A program made the translations under genes and the position numbers. A stretch of 15,789 bases of DNA. It comes from Cylindrotheca closterium. Lineage: Eukaryota > Bacillariophyta > Bacillariophyceae > Bacillariales > Bacillariaceae. Under the pieces are notes generated by a model that was given only the letters and a program-made list of their open reading frames with translations, was not told the DNA's origin and ran no database searches. Where the stretch lies: positions 1 to 15,789 of the forward strand of contig CAKOGP040001855.1 of the NCBI GenBank assembly GCA_933822405.4, read 5' to 3'. How positions within the stretch are numbered: the first letter of the stretch is position 1; every line of letters begins with the position of its first letter. Of this stretch, positions 9,169 through 15,789 are shown piece by piece.

Positions 9169-9395
9169 TCCCGTTTCGAGGAATCAACGCCCCAAATCAC
9201 CCCGCCTTGTCGCAGGTAGAGCTGGGATCCCCTCGATCCTGACTAGAGCAACTTCTGTCCACCAGATGTCTCCAATGGTTCAAACTAGTTGTTGACTTGT
9301 CGCTTCACGGTACTTGACCTTTACAGCCGCTTATCCCACTGGCAATTGTATGCGCTAGATAGCATTCAATCGAATAATGTTTCAGTTATTATTAT
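9169..9395 (+). other. 3' untranslated region of the LINE-like element
   Basis: No coding signal is evident after the TAA at 9166-9168. The sequence begins GC-rich and C-rich, as in the element body, and grades into AT-rich sequence ending in TTATTATTATT at about 9386-9396. Non-LTR elements usually end in poly(A) or a short simple repeat, so this run is a reasonable 3' tail. The short open frame 9289-9492 crosses the proposed junction and is not believed to be a gene. Confidence 0.5.
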
Positions 9396-9767
9396 TGCAA
9401 TGTCTGGGCTGAACCTTTCTCAAGATCCAAAGAAACCAAGAGAATGGCCTTCAAGCAGGAGTAGCAGTACTGCCAATAAGAACAAGAATTGAGTTGCGAC
9501 AAGACGCAAGCATCGAGAGAGAGAATTGAAACCGGTGAAGAACAAGTTAAAATCTGGTATTCGTAGCAAAGAAGGAAGAAGCACAGCACAACCTATGTTT
9601 CCAACAGATTGGGAATGAGATGAAAGCTGACTATGAAGAGCACGACGCTATTCCGATCGCTTGTTGCATGATGCAGATCAAGGCCAAGTTTTATACTGAC
9701 GAAGGTCTGAACTTCATCTTACATCAATCAAGGACTGAAGAAGTTTGGTGATGATGGAAAGGATGCT
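9396..9767 (+). pseudogene. pol: Copia element 1 pol, degraded segment after the insertion
   Basis: Copia coding resumes in fragments. From about 9590 the reading FQQIGNEMKADYEEHDAIPI followed by ACCMMQIKAKFYTDEGLNF matches the region before copia RT where 'FTQ...EYDE..A' motifs occur. A frameshift near 9720 moves to NQGLKKFGDDGKDAVDKEV, which joins the open frame starting at 9768. The segment 9396-9590 is lysine/arginine/serine-rich (ATRRKHRERELKPVKNKLK) and hard to assign, but lies where the end of the linker should be. Family motif recognition is moderate; several stops and a frame change are seen directly. Confidence 0.55.
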
Positions 9768-10511
9768 GTGGATAAGGAAGTCCTGAGAGATTGTTTCACT
9801 CCCGAATTTGTTAAAGACATGACCGCGTCTGAGCGAAAGAAGGCCCAATCAGCAATGATGTTACTCGCAGAGAAGCAATTCAAAAAGACAATTAAAGGTC
9901 GCCTAGTATTCCGAGTCGATGGAACTCGTGAATGGTTATCGCGAGAGGACACTGCAAGTCCAACTGCTTTGCAGAAAGCAATCACCACTACTTGTGTTAT
10001 TGATGCACACGAAGGTAGAGATATAAGGACGATGGACATGCCTAAAGCTTTCATTCAAACTTATATGCCTGAAGCTAAGGAAGGAGAAGATCGTATCTAC
10101 ATGAAAATCACTGCCATGATGGTCCAGATATTGTTGTATCACCTGACACTTTCTGCAGAATCACTACGAGTCATGAAATGGATGATCGACGCATCATTTG
10201 CAGTGCATCCAGATTTCAAGAGCCATACTGGCGGCACTCTGTCCTTTGGAGGAGGTGCAGCTCAAGTGATGTCGAACAAGCAAAAGCTAAACAGCAGAAG
10301 CAGTACGGAAGCGGAACTGATTGCTGTTGACAATGTTGTCACGATGATACTATGGACGAAGTTGTTCATGGGGTGGCAAGGGTATCCGATCGAGAAGAAT
10401 ATCTTGTATCAGGATAAAACCAGCCCCTTTTGGCAAACTATAGCGAACACATTTGGATACTTAGCAAAATTTAGGACTGCTAAAAAGTTGAGTGATGAAT
10501 TTTCTTTGTAA
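9768..10511 (+). pseudogene. pol: Copia element 1 RT N-terminus fused to RNase H by internal deletion
   Basis: The open frame encodes 247 residues. Residues 43-115 match the start of copia RT: KGRLVFRVDGTREW, DTASPTALQKAI, VIDAHEGRD, MDMPKAFIQT (Asp90 is the motif A catalytic residue) and DRIYMKITAM. Residues 127-219 match copia RNase H: LRVMKWMIDASFAVHP (Asp141), KQKLNSRSSTEAELIAVDN (Glu183), LWTKLFMGWQGYP and NILYQDKTS (Asp216). The roughly 250-300 residues that normally lie between, including the YVDD-type active site, are missing, and the join falls near residue 123 (about 10135) in frame. The C-terminal end diverges from the family after residue 219 (AKKLSDEFSL), with double stop TAATAA at 10509-10514. 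A few more bases may still be pol. Confidence 0.82.
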
Positions 10512-10604
10512 TAAGTGAAGTCGATCATATTGACTTCTTGCGAAAGAGGGTGAAAATGACCACAAGGACTTGATAAAAATCAGAGAACAACAAACTGCGG
10601 GGTA
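10512..10604 (+). other. Degraded end of copia element 1 pol
   Basis: Frame +1 relative to the preceding stop reads IFFVISEVDHIDFL then KRVKMTTRT, which could be the tail of RNase H (a YFF-type motif follows the Asp region in the family), but evidence is thin. A small inverted repeat, GAAGTC at 10517-10522 and GACTTC at 10532-10537, lies here. No 3' LTR was recognised. Confidence 0.3.
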
Positions 10605-11455
10605 TCCCGGGGAAAAATTTATTGTTCAAAATCTGAAATATATTTAAGGCACGGATTGCCCATTGACATAATTCACACAGTCGACCCCACGTGGTACGGA
10701 TTTTGTTCAATTGCCGGGTGTTCCACAGATTCTTCAAAACGGAAACTGCGCGCAGAAAAGGCCGGCCAATAGTCAGGGAGATGAGTCAAAATCCAAAACT
10801 CCCCTCGAGTGACCCCATAATAAGTTTGTCGGGAGAAAACAATGGAACATGAAAAATATACACTGTAATTACTATCTTAACGAAACTTTTGAATCAGTCG
10901 AACTGATCCATTCACAATATCTATGTAGCCATCATACAGGAAAAAATGTACTGGTATTTTTTTGATACATCAGAACTTTTTCCTACGAGAGATGCCACAG
11001 GGCTATTGTACCAGAGTTATTTTGAATCACCAGTGAAAATTTCCCTAAGCAATTCATTTAACGAAACTATTTGTGGTACTATTATGTTGTAGGAACTTGT
11101 GTAGAGGGACTTGGTGGTCTCACAAAATGTAATTTTATTGTGGACTAGTAGTGTTGGAGAATCGAAAAAAATAAATAAATAAAAAATTCATGTATGTAGA
11201 ATTCCTACGAATAATCAATACAATTATTCTTGCTGAGCGGGCGATAAACAGCGAAGACTCGTTCAAAATTTTCGGGACCTTGAAAGGGGAATAAAAATTC
11301 CAGGGGATTTGCAATTTTGACTCATCTCCCAGTTTCAGGTTCACATGCAACACCCGACAAATGACGTAAAGGACTGTGGGAATTCTGATGTCTTTCAATG
11401 GGCGATCCCTGCCTTAAATATATTTTCAGTTTTTTATCATTTTTACAGCAGCGGC
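10605..11455. mobile_element. Possible MITE or foldback element bounded by diverged inverted repeats
   Basis: The left arm (about 10633-10806) and right arm (about 11309-11430, opposite orientation) share long matching blocks. CTGAAATATATTTAAGGC in the left arm corresponds to CTGAAAATATATTTAAGGC in the reverse complement of the right, followed by a shared CGCCCATTGA/TGCCCATTGA block. GGGAGATGAGTCAAAAT (10776-10792) is matched exactly in the right arm, then A/C-rich text and CCCCT. Both also share a CACAGTC block and CGGGTGTT. The left arm is about 45 bases longer through an insertion. The core (10807-11308) is AT-rich, gene-free and contains poly(A)/(AAAT) runs. No terminal duplication could be fixed, so the ends are approximate. 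It codes for nothing recognisable; a transposase-free DNA element is the best guess. Confidence 0.55.
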
Positions 11456-11937
11456 CTGTAACTGGGCCAAGTCGCGCCGAGTCAGCTTTCGAGGATGTTG
11501 TTCGGACAAAATGATGGGAATAGCATAGTCTTTAATTTATTTGCTGCTTTGGCCAACTGTACTGGGCGTGCGTGCCCCTTTTCATCTGCTTCCGAACCGT
11601 TGAGCATTAACAAATGGTCGACTATTTTTGTCCAAATGGACGAAGACGACAAAACGGACAACCTGGATGCTGCAATTTTAAATCGGGGCGGCAAAAAATT
11701 GGACGCAAGCTGTTCAAACAATTAATGTCTGTGTCACACAACGACAAAAAAGGGGTCACAAAACACCAGATACGTGTATGATACAGATCTCAAAGCAAAA
11801 TAATCATGGCAGGTGGGTGATATATGGCATGTCCACAGCATGCAGAAGCTGCCAGAGATGTCTTTGGCGGGCCAAATTGGACTCTACAGACAATAAAGAA
11901 GGTGTTAGATAGGGAGATTCACGGTCATGATTGAGTG

Positions 11938-12171
11938 CAGCTACAGTAGATCTTTGATCGGCAAGACGGGAGACGTATGGGCGTTTCTAGCTCTCCCTTA
12001 GTCTCAATTTCCGTCGTGTCAATTGCGGCGCGTCGCTTCAGTGAAGTACACGGTTGGCGGACGGAGCGAAGAGTTTCGACGAAGAGGGCGGAAGATTTGG
12101 AGAAGACATTGTTTACAATAGGAGCTTGTGGGATGATGGAGACAATAGAAGCAGCTACAGTAGATCTTTGA
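11938..12171 (+). repeat. 21-bp direct repeat pair, 213 bp apart
   Basis: GCAGCTACAGTAGATCTTTG occurs at 11938-11957 and at 12151-12170, each followed by A. The 192 bp between are G/A-rich on the plus strand and contain no other obvious repeat. The length is too great for an ordinary target-site duplication. A segment excised or inserted by short homology, or the two ends of a degraded tandem unit, would both give this picture. Confidence 0.8.
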
Positions 12172-12284
12172 AACACATGACGTCAACACAAATTGCAACG
12201 GACAACTGGCTGGATGTAGGATTCATCCGATCAAGAGATGTGAAATAATATTGGCTAGTTTTTTAATTATAGAGGTTTTGTCGG

Positions 12285-12326
12285 TCCAACAAAGTTCGTC
12301 CATTGGACGAAGGTGTCCGACAAAGT
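12285..12326 (+). repeat. Imperfect tandem repeat around ACAAAGTTCGTC
   Basis: GTCCAACAAAGTTCGTC and GTCCGACAAAGTTCGTC lie about 26 bases apart, separated by a short stretch with GGACGAAGGTGTCC, itself nearly palindromic. The pattern is seen directly; its role is unknown. Confidence 0.65.
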
Positions 12327-12417
12327 TCGTCTATTTGAACGCTCCACAAATGGAAATGAATGTTTTGGCAGGCTTGTTTTCAACAAAGCCCAAGCTTTGC
12401 ATTGCGCAGAGTTTGTC

Positions 12418-12441
12418 ACCGGCATGTCAACCGGCATGTCA
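12418..12441 (+). repeat. Perfect 12-bp tandem duplication
   Basis: ACCGGCATGTCA is repeated without a gap at 12418-12429 and 12430-12441. In the plus-strand open frame 12313-12525 it would encode TGMSTGMS and keep the frame. This is a simple slippage-type duplication. Confidence 0.85.
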
Positions 12442-12634
12442 TCTCTGCTAGACGACCTCTGCGACATCTCTGAGGACATTGCCAGCAAGCCTGCCATTTC
12501 AGGCCGCTCCAGGACGGTGTGGTAAAAACGTGTATTTCGAGATTCTCCGATCATCAAAATTTTGTGTTTCCGCATGGAAAAGACGAACGTAAAACATGAC
12601 CCGTTTGTCCGGACGGACACCCGAAAAAAAGAGA

Positions 12635-12711
12635 ACTTTTAGGGAACTTCCCGGGGATTTTTATGGAGGGTACTTGTAGGGAACTTCCCGGGTACTTTTA
12701 GGGAATTTCCC
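12635..12711. repeat. Three GGGAA-N-TTCCC palindromes in 77 bases
   Basis: TAGGGAACTTCCCGGG occurs twice (near 12640-12655 and 12677-12692) and TAGGGAATTTCCCA once (about 12699-12712), each preceded by a CTTTT or CTTGT run. The cores are near-perfect palindromes. They could be leftover of a tandem repeat or binding sites for a dimeric factor; nothing here distinguishes these. Confidence 0.7.
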
Positions 12712-12822
12712 AAATCAGATCGGTAAAGAACACGTAAACAAAATTTGGCATACGGTACTATCTTCAACATCTACTACTTTGTAAGTCAACACCCTTGTAA
12801 TAACATAACGATTACATTTATA

Positions 12823-12838
12823 TGGTTTATCAGATCCA
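12823..12838 (+). promoter_or_regulatory. Candidate primer-binding site of copia element 2
   Basis: TGGTTTATCAGATCC resembles the copia primer-binding consensus TGGTATCAGAGC, complementary to initiator methionine tRNA, with an extra base or two. It follows an ATTACA that could end a 5' LTR at 12816, six bases upstream, and precedes the repeat-rich leader and gag start at 13264. The match is imperfect, and no LTR pair is available in the window to test it. Confidence 0.25.
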
Positions 12839-12889
12839 GCAATAACTGCCAAAAGTTATCCGACAAACGAAACAAAAATGAATACGTTT

Positions 12890-12944
12890 GAAATGTATTG
12901 AAATGTATTGTATTGAAACGTATTGAAATGTATCGAAATGCAAT
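12890..12944 (+). repeat. 10-bp tandem repeat, about 5.5 copies
   Basis: Units of GAAATGTATT, with GAAACGTATT, GAAATGTATC and GAAATGCAAT variants, plus a half unit GTATT at 12910-12914. It abuts the next two repeat families in the leader of copia element 2. Confidence 0.85.
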
Positions 12945-12946
12945 GC

Positions 12947-13025
12947 CATCAAACGTTATGAACGTAATAATGAGCATGATCGTAAATACGAAATGACATC
13001 AAATGTTATGAACATTATGATGAAC
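12947..13025 (+). repeat. 50-bp direct repeat, two diverged copies
   Basis: CATCAAACGTTATGAACGTA at 12947 and CATCAAATGTTATGAACATT at 12997 begin two units 50 bases apart, each continuing with ATAATGAGC/ATGATGAAC. The second ends where the 35-bp minisatellite begins. Confidence 0.75.
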
Positions 13026-13026
13026 G

Positions 13027-13239
13027 GTGCTGAGCAACACCAACGAAAACTGTCACGAATGATGGTGCTGAGCAACACCAACAAAAACTGCCACGAATAG
13101 TGCTGAGCAACACCAACGAAAACTGCCACAAATCGTGCTGAGCAACACCAACGAAAACTGCCACAAATCGTGCTGAACAACACCAACGAAAATTGTTACA
13201 AATCGTGCTGAACAACACCAACAAAAACTGTTACGAATA
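13027..13239 (+). repeat. 35-bp minisatellite, six copies, in the leader of copia element 2
   Basis: Units start at 13027, 13065, 13100, 13135, 13170 and 13205. The first is 38 bases, the others 35. The unit opens GTGCTGAGCAACACCAACGA and continues AAACTGCCACAAATC; the third and fourth units are identical. Variants cluster (GAGC/GAAC, CTGCCAC/TTGTTAC), so the array grew by stepwise duplication. GTGCTG and CAACAC within each unit can pair with one mismatch. It ends 25 bases before the gag ATG at 13264. Confidence 0.95.
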
Positions 13240-13263
13240 AAAGAAATGTGAACTAACAATTTG

Positions 13264-13600
13264 ATGTTTGACATTGATGCAGGCAACATGGCCGCCGTTG
13301 TTCCTTTCTTCACCGTACATGACGACATGGTCATCTATGGCATTGACGATGTCACCCTCTTCCAAGGACGCACACAAGCCGAGAGAATTGCTTCCAAAAT
13401 ATTCTCGGACGATTTCACCACGACAATGGACAGCACCATTGACAAACTAAACGAAGAGTTCAAGACCCTCGCAGGATTGACGATTGTGCAAGGACAGATA
13501 CGCTTAATGCTAGCTATCAAAAAGAACATCCGCGCATTCATCCAATGGTGCAGAGACGAGATTTGCATGGGACGAGACCCTTCCACAACACCATTTCCGT
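13264..13600 (+). pseudogene. gag: Copia element 2 gag, N-terminal part (frameshifted)
   Basis: I choose the ATG at 13264 (MFDIDAGNMAAVV) because it follows the repeat leader immediately; a second ATG at 13288 is also possible. The reading FQGRTQAERIASKIFSDDF and then LTIVQGQIRLMLAIKKNIRA and FIQWCRDE resembles the N-terminus of CoDi-type gags. The frame goes wrong near 13580-13600 and closes at 13630-13632, while homology passes to the frame of the next entry. Codons 3' of 13600 in this frame are shadow. Confidence 0.7.
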
Positions 13601-14537
13601 CGTTGATGCAGCCAAACTGCTCAGACGCATGAAAACACAGGAACAATACGTGTATGGATCCAAGTTGATGTCGCAACAAGCCCTACCGCAAGATTTCACC
13701 AACGATGTCCAATGGGAAGATTGGTGCCCAACGTTCGAGAACTACCTTCGCACCACACCAGGAAGAGACGGTGTGCCACTGAGCTACATTGTGAGAATGA
13801 ACAATGCAGGAACGCTCACCCTGCACGAAGATTTCTTGGAAACCTACGTCAACATGGCACCACACGTTGGCGAAGCATACGTCATGGATTACGCCAAAGT
13901 CCTGGTTCTTTTCAGCAAGTTTATTTTGGGGAATACAGAAGCTGAAGCGATTCTCCAAGCCATCAACATTGCGGGCAATGGGAGAGCAGCATTCAACGCA
14001 CTACGTACCCACTACGAAGGCAAAGGAATCCTAGCCAGCGACATTGTCAAAGCCGAACACACCATCAAAGAACTGTGTTGCGTTGGCAAAAAACAAAAAA
14101 TGAACTGGTCCATGTTTGAACGAATGTTAAAGAAAACGTATGCAACATGCGACAAACATGAGGGGAGAGAAGTCCATTCAGACGCAATGAAACTGCATAG
14201 CCTACAAAACAAGGTTACAGCACCATTTCTACAACTGAACAAGACGGCAATCAATACGGAAATTGGCAAACGACCGATGTTGATGACCTTCACTACAGCA
14301 TTACAAATCTACCGAACTGCAGTGAGAGAAAAGTTTCCCCAGGGAACCAGCAATGCAACCGATAGGGGACGATACTTGGGCGAAACTAGGGCTGACAAAC
14401 GTCGCAAAGAAGAAGAAATTACTCTGAGTAATGGAGAGAAAATCTGGTACCATCCTAGCTACCGTTTCTCTCGGACACACCTACAAGCGTTTACCAACAA
14501 GCAACGCGAGCGTATGGCAAAAGAAATAGCCGCATAA
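13590..14537 (+). pseudogene. gag: Copia element 2 gag, main part
   Basis: The open frame from 13545 to 14537 (genuine from about 13590) carries the capsid-like gag of a CoDi-type element: VVDAAKLLRRMKTQ, WEDWCPTFENYLRTTPGRDG, PLSYIVRMNN, FLETYVNMAPHVGEAYV, GRAAFNALRTHYEGKG, KAEHTIKELCCVGKKQ, MNWSMFERMLKKTYATCDK, HEGREVHSDAMKLHSLQNKV and TALQIYRTAVREKFP. The motif order, ending with the 'R..V..KFP' helix, is that of the family. It assembles the particle that packages the element RNA. TAA at 14535-14537 stops the frame, but the same frame continues after it (RESKGLPARRATG), so either decay or readthrough. No zinc knuckle is visible. Confidence 0.8.
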
Positions 14538-14783
14538 AGAGAAAGTAAAGGATTACCAGCAAGAAGGGCAACGGGACAAGCCGCACAAACGCAACAAGTG
14601 GAAACGCAGCTGGCGGAATTGCGAGCCGAAGTAGCATCGATTAGATCCAACAACGTACCTGCTGCAATTTCAGCCGAAGCAGCCCCGCAGCTATCACAAG
14701 TGACTATGGGAACGACTGGAACTACAGCAATGGGCGGACGCAACCAACAGGCAAACAACCAACAGGCAAGCGGTAGAACCTGA
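14538..14783 (+). pseudogene. Copia element 2 linker between gag and protease, coiled-coil-like
   Basis: In the same frame as gag, after the TAA, comes QQVETQLAELRAEVASIRSN, with leucine/valine spacing suggestive of a short coiled coil, then a Gln/Asn/Gly/Thr-rich stretch (TTGTTAMGGRNQQANNQQ) ending at TGA 14781-14783. Such low-complexity C-terminal gag linkers are usual for these elements. Frame continuity on both sides supports ancestral gag-pol continuity. Confidence 0.65.
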
Positions 14784-15683
14784 AACGCGATAAGTGAGAT
14801 CAGACGAATTGTAAGGGTGATCTCATCCAACACAGCTGCATCCCAGCGACCAGTACAACAACCAACACCAGGAACGACGGCGAGCAATGAAATGGATACT
14901 AACGCCGACACTTGTTGCCTTGGCAAGAACTTTGTCATCATGAGCTACACACCAAGATCGGCCGATGTGTAGGCGTACGACCCAGCTCTACCACCAACCA
15001 ATGTACCAATTGTATCTGGGGCGACCGCTTATGACTGCCCACAGAGCGGCAACACGTTCATATTGATATTCAACGAAGCACTTTACTATGGGAACCGGTT
15101 AGATCATTCATTAATCAACCCAAATCAAGTCCGCAAGTTTGGAATTCCCCTATGGGACAATCCGTTTGATGAGATGAGGAATATTGGCATCGAAACTAAG
15201 CCGATATTTGTTGCACTCAAGGCAAAGGGAACAAAATTACTATTTGATTCAAGGGCCCCAACTGATCAAGAACTTACAAATTGCCCCCACATTGATATGA
15301 CGAGCAAGATGCCTTGGAACCCAGGTACCGTACAACTTGGGAAAGTCTCAATTGTCCACGAAGACCCAATAGATGACTCAAGATCAAACAAAGCTGAATT
15401 GAGACAATTGGATCCAATCATGCAAGGAATGAACGAATGGCGCACGGTACAACAGACAATAGTCAATGGGGAGAGATTCTTCCAACAAGTTGGACGAATG
15501 GACGATGATGCACGATTTGCAGATGTACCTGTGAGGCCGTCCTTTGTATCCACGGAACGACACACCAAAGCAACGGCAGAAAACCTCTCTGAGCGGCTAG
15601 GAATCGGTTTGCACAGAGCACGCGCCACCTTAAGATCAACACTACACTGGCCAGGAGGTACTGAGCAGACCGCATGTTCCTAA
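14784..15683 (+). pseudogene. pol: Copia element 2 aspartic protease and start of pre-integrase region
   Basis: Still in frame with gag, the translation reads ISEIRRIVRVISSNTAAS, then MDTNADTCCLGKNFVIMSY (14892-14948). DTNADT (14895-14912) is the D-S/T-x-A-D-T aspartic protease motif of diatom-type copia elements; the protease would cut the polyprotein inside the particle. TAG at 14970-14972 stands where Tyr is expected (ADV*AYDP). Then come SGATAYDCPQSGNTFILIF, NEALYYGNRLDHSLINPNQV, FGIPLWDNPFDEM and FDSRAPTDQELTNCPHIDM, all recognised as the zone between protease and integrase in this clade. The frame runs open from about 15063 to 15683 and ends with ERLGIGLHRARATL, a sequence usually followed by the pre-integrase block. 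Confidence 0.8.
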
Positions 15684-15789
15684 GACCAAGACTGAAAGGC
15701 AAGTTCTCAACCGACACAGCCTATTTCAACCACAAGTCGATACGAGGCAACATCGCAAGCCAGATCTATTTCCACAAGAGCGGTTTCTA
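15656..15789 (+). pseudogene. pol: Copia element 2 pre-integrase region, running off the window
   Basis: A frame change near 15656 leads to ADRMFLRPRLKGKFSTDT, AYFNHKSIRGNIASQIYF and KSGF at the edge. In CoDi-like elements this follows the HRARATL segment directly, so a small deletion or frameshift explains the jump. A TGA at 15662-15664 lies at the start of this frame (RY*ADRM). The rest of the element, including integrase and RT, should lie beyond position 15789. Confidence 0.7.

Larger units (their letters stand above)
4860..9395 (+). mobile_element. 5'-truncated LINE-like (non-LTR) retrotransposon nested in copia element 1
   Basis: Copia pol is present on both sides (acidic linker ending at 4860, pol remnant resuming by about 9396-9580), and the intervening DNA codes for endonuclease, RT, RNase H, zinc finger and C-terminal domains of one non-LTR element in order. 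The first part of the endonuclease is missing, as expected for target-primed reverse transcription that stopped early. The 3' end shows a short (ATT)n-like run at about 9386-9395. A possible diverged target-site duplication is TGCAATATCGGG (4847-4858) versus TGCAATGTCTGGG (9396-9408). The element is visibly more GC-rich than its host copia. Exact ends are uncertain by tens of bases. Confidence 0.75.
11456..12885. other. No recognisable gene; degraded repeat-bearing sequence
   Basis: Several short open frames exist on both strands (11482-11721 minus, 11495-11725 plus, 11925-12176 minus, 12054-12248 plus, 12267-12620 minus, 12313-12525 plus). None shows motifs I recognise, and they overlap in opposite directions, so none is called. 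The most coding-like is 12313-12525 plus (LLDDLCDISEDIASKP near its end). The stretch holds a 21-bp direct repeat, a 12-bp tandem repeat and three GGGAA-N-TTCCC palindromes, listed separately. Part of it could be a 5' LTR of copia element 2, but the start of that LTR was not found. Confidence 0.5.

Noticed and set aside
10517..10537. GAAGTC...GACTTC inverted repeat as a terminator
   Set aside because: Eukaryotic context, only six-base arms and no U-tract; no support for a transcription terminator.
11482..11725. Two overlapping opposite-strand frames, 76 and 79 residues
   Set aside because: No motif, no homologue recognised, and a symmetrical reading in both directions; not enough to call either a gene.
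12313..12525. Small plus-strand frame with LLDDLCDISEDIASKP
   Set aside because: It starts with a non-ATG codon, is short, and lies among repeats; no family recognised.
13027..13239. CRISPR-like array of 35-bp repeats
   Set aside because: Units are contiguous with no spacers, and the context is a eukaryotic retroelement.
12956..13334. Minus-strand repeat proteins (WCCSARFVAVFVGV-type)
   Set aside because: They are translations of the 35-bp minisatellite in three frames, an artefact of the repeat.

Overview
The window reads as a eukaryotic transposon graveyard, most likely from a diatom or a related stramenopile. Two Ty1/copia-type elements have gag and integrase sequences that resemble the diatom-rich CoDi-like copia clade, and a non-LTR (LINE-like) element sits inside one of them. 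This placement comes from family recognition, not a search. No intact gene, bacterial operon, tRNA, rRNA or CRISPR array is visible. Every coding region carries stops, frameshifts or deletions.

Layout. (1) Positions 2 to about 299 are a fragment of a LINE-like ORF, paralogous to the stretch near 7361-7660. (2) About 300-10560 is copia element 1: a gene-free LTR/leader zone (300-980), gag with two in-frame stops (981-1910), a 425-bp direct tandem array (1955-3421) that amplifies the gag zinc knuckle, pre-integrase and integrase (3422-4110), integrase C-terminus and acidic linker (4085-4860), then, after the insertion, a pol remnant (9396-10560) with the reverse transcriptase start and RNase H but no RT catalytic centre. 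The protease is missing. (3) About 4860-9395 is a 5'-truncated LINE-like element inserted into the acidic linker of element 1. It holds the endonuclease C-terminus, the RT N-terminal half, RNase H, a CCHC-like finger and a C-terminal domain, with a large internal deletion removing the RT YxDD region. (4) About 10605-11455 is a pair of diverged inverted repeats around an AT-rich core, possibly a MITE or foldback element. (5) About 11456-12880 has no recognisable gene and several short repeats. (6) 12890-13239 holds three tandem-repeat families. (7) 13264-15789 is copia element 2: gag, a coiled-coil-like linker, an aspartic protease with a D-T-N-A-D-T motif and the start of the pre-integrase region, running off the window.

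The genes do not form a working system. The coherent story is stratigraphic: copia element 1 decayed, a LINE copy landed in it, and both lost their RT catalytic cores. The tandem array of near-perfect 425-bp units inside a degraded gag is the most unusual structure. Each unit shifts the reading frame by one, so it cannot encode a single multi-knuckle protein without frameshifting.
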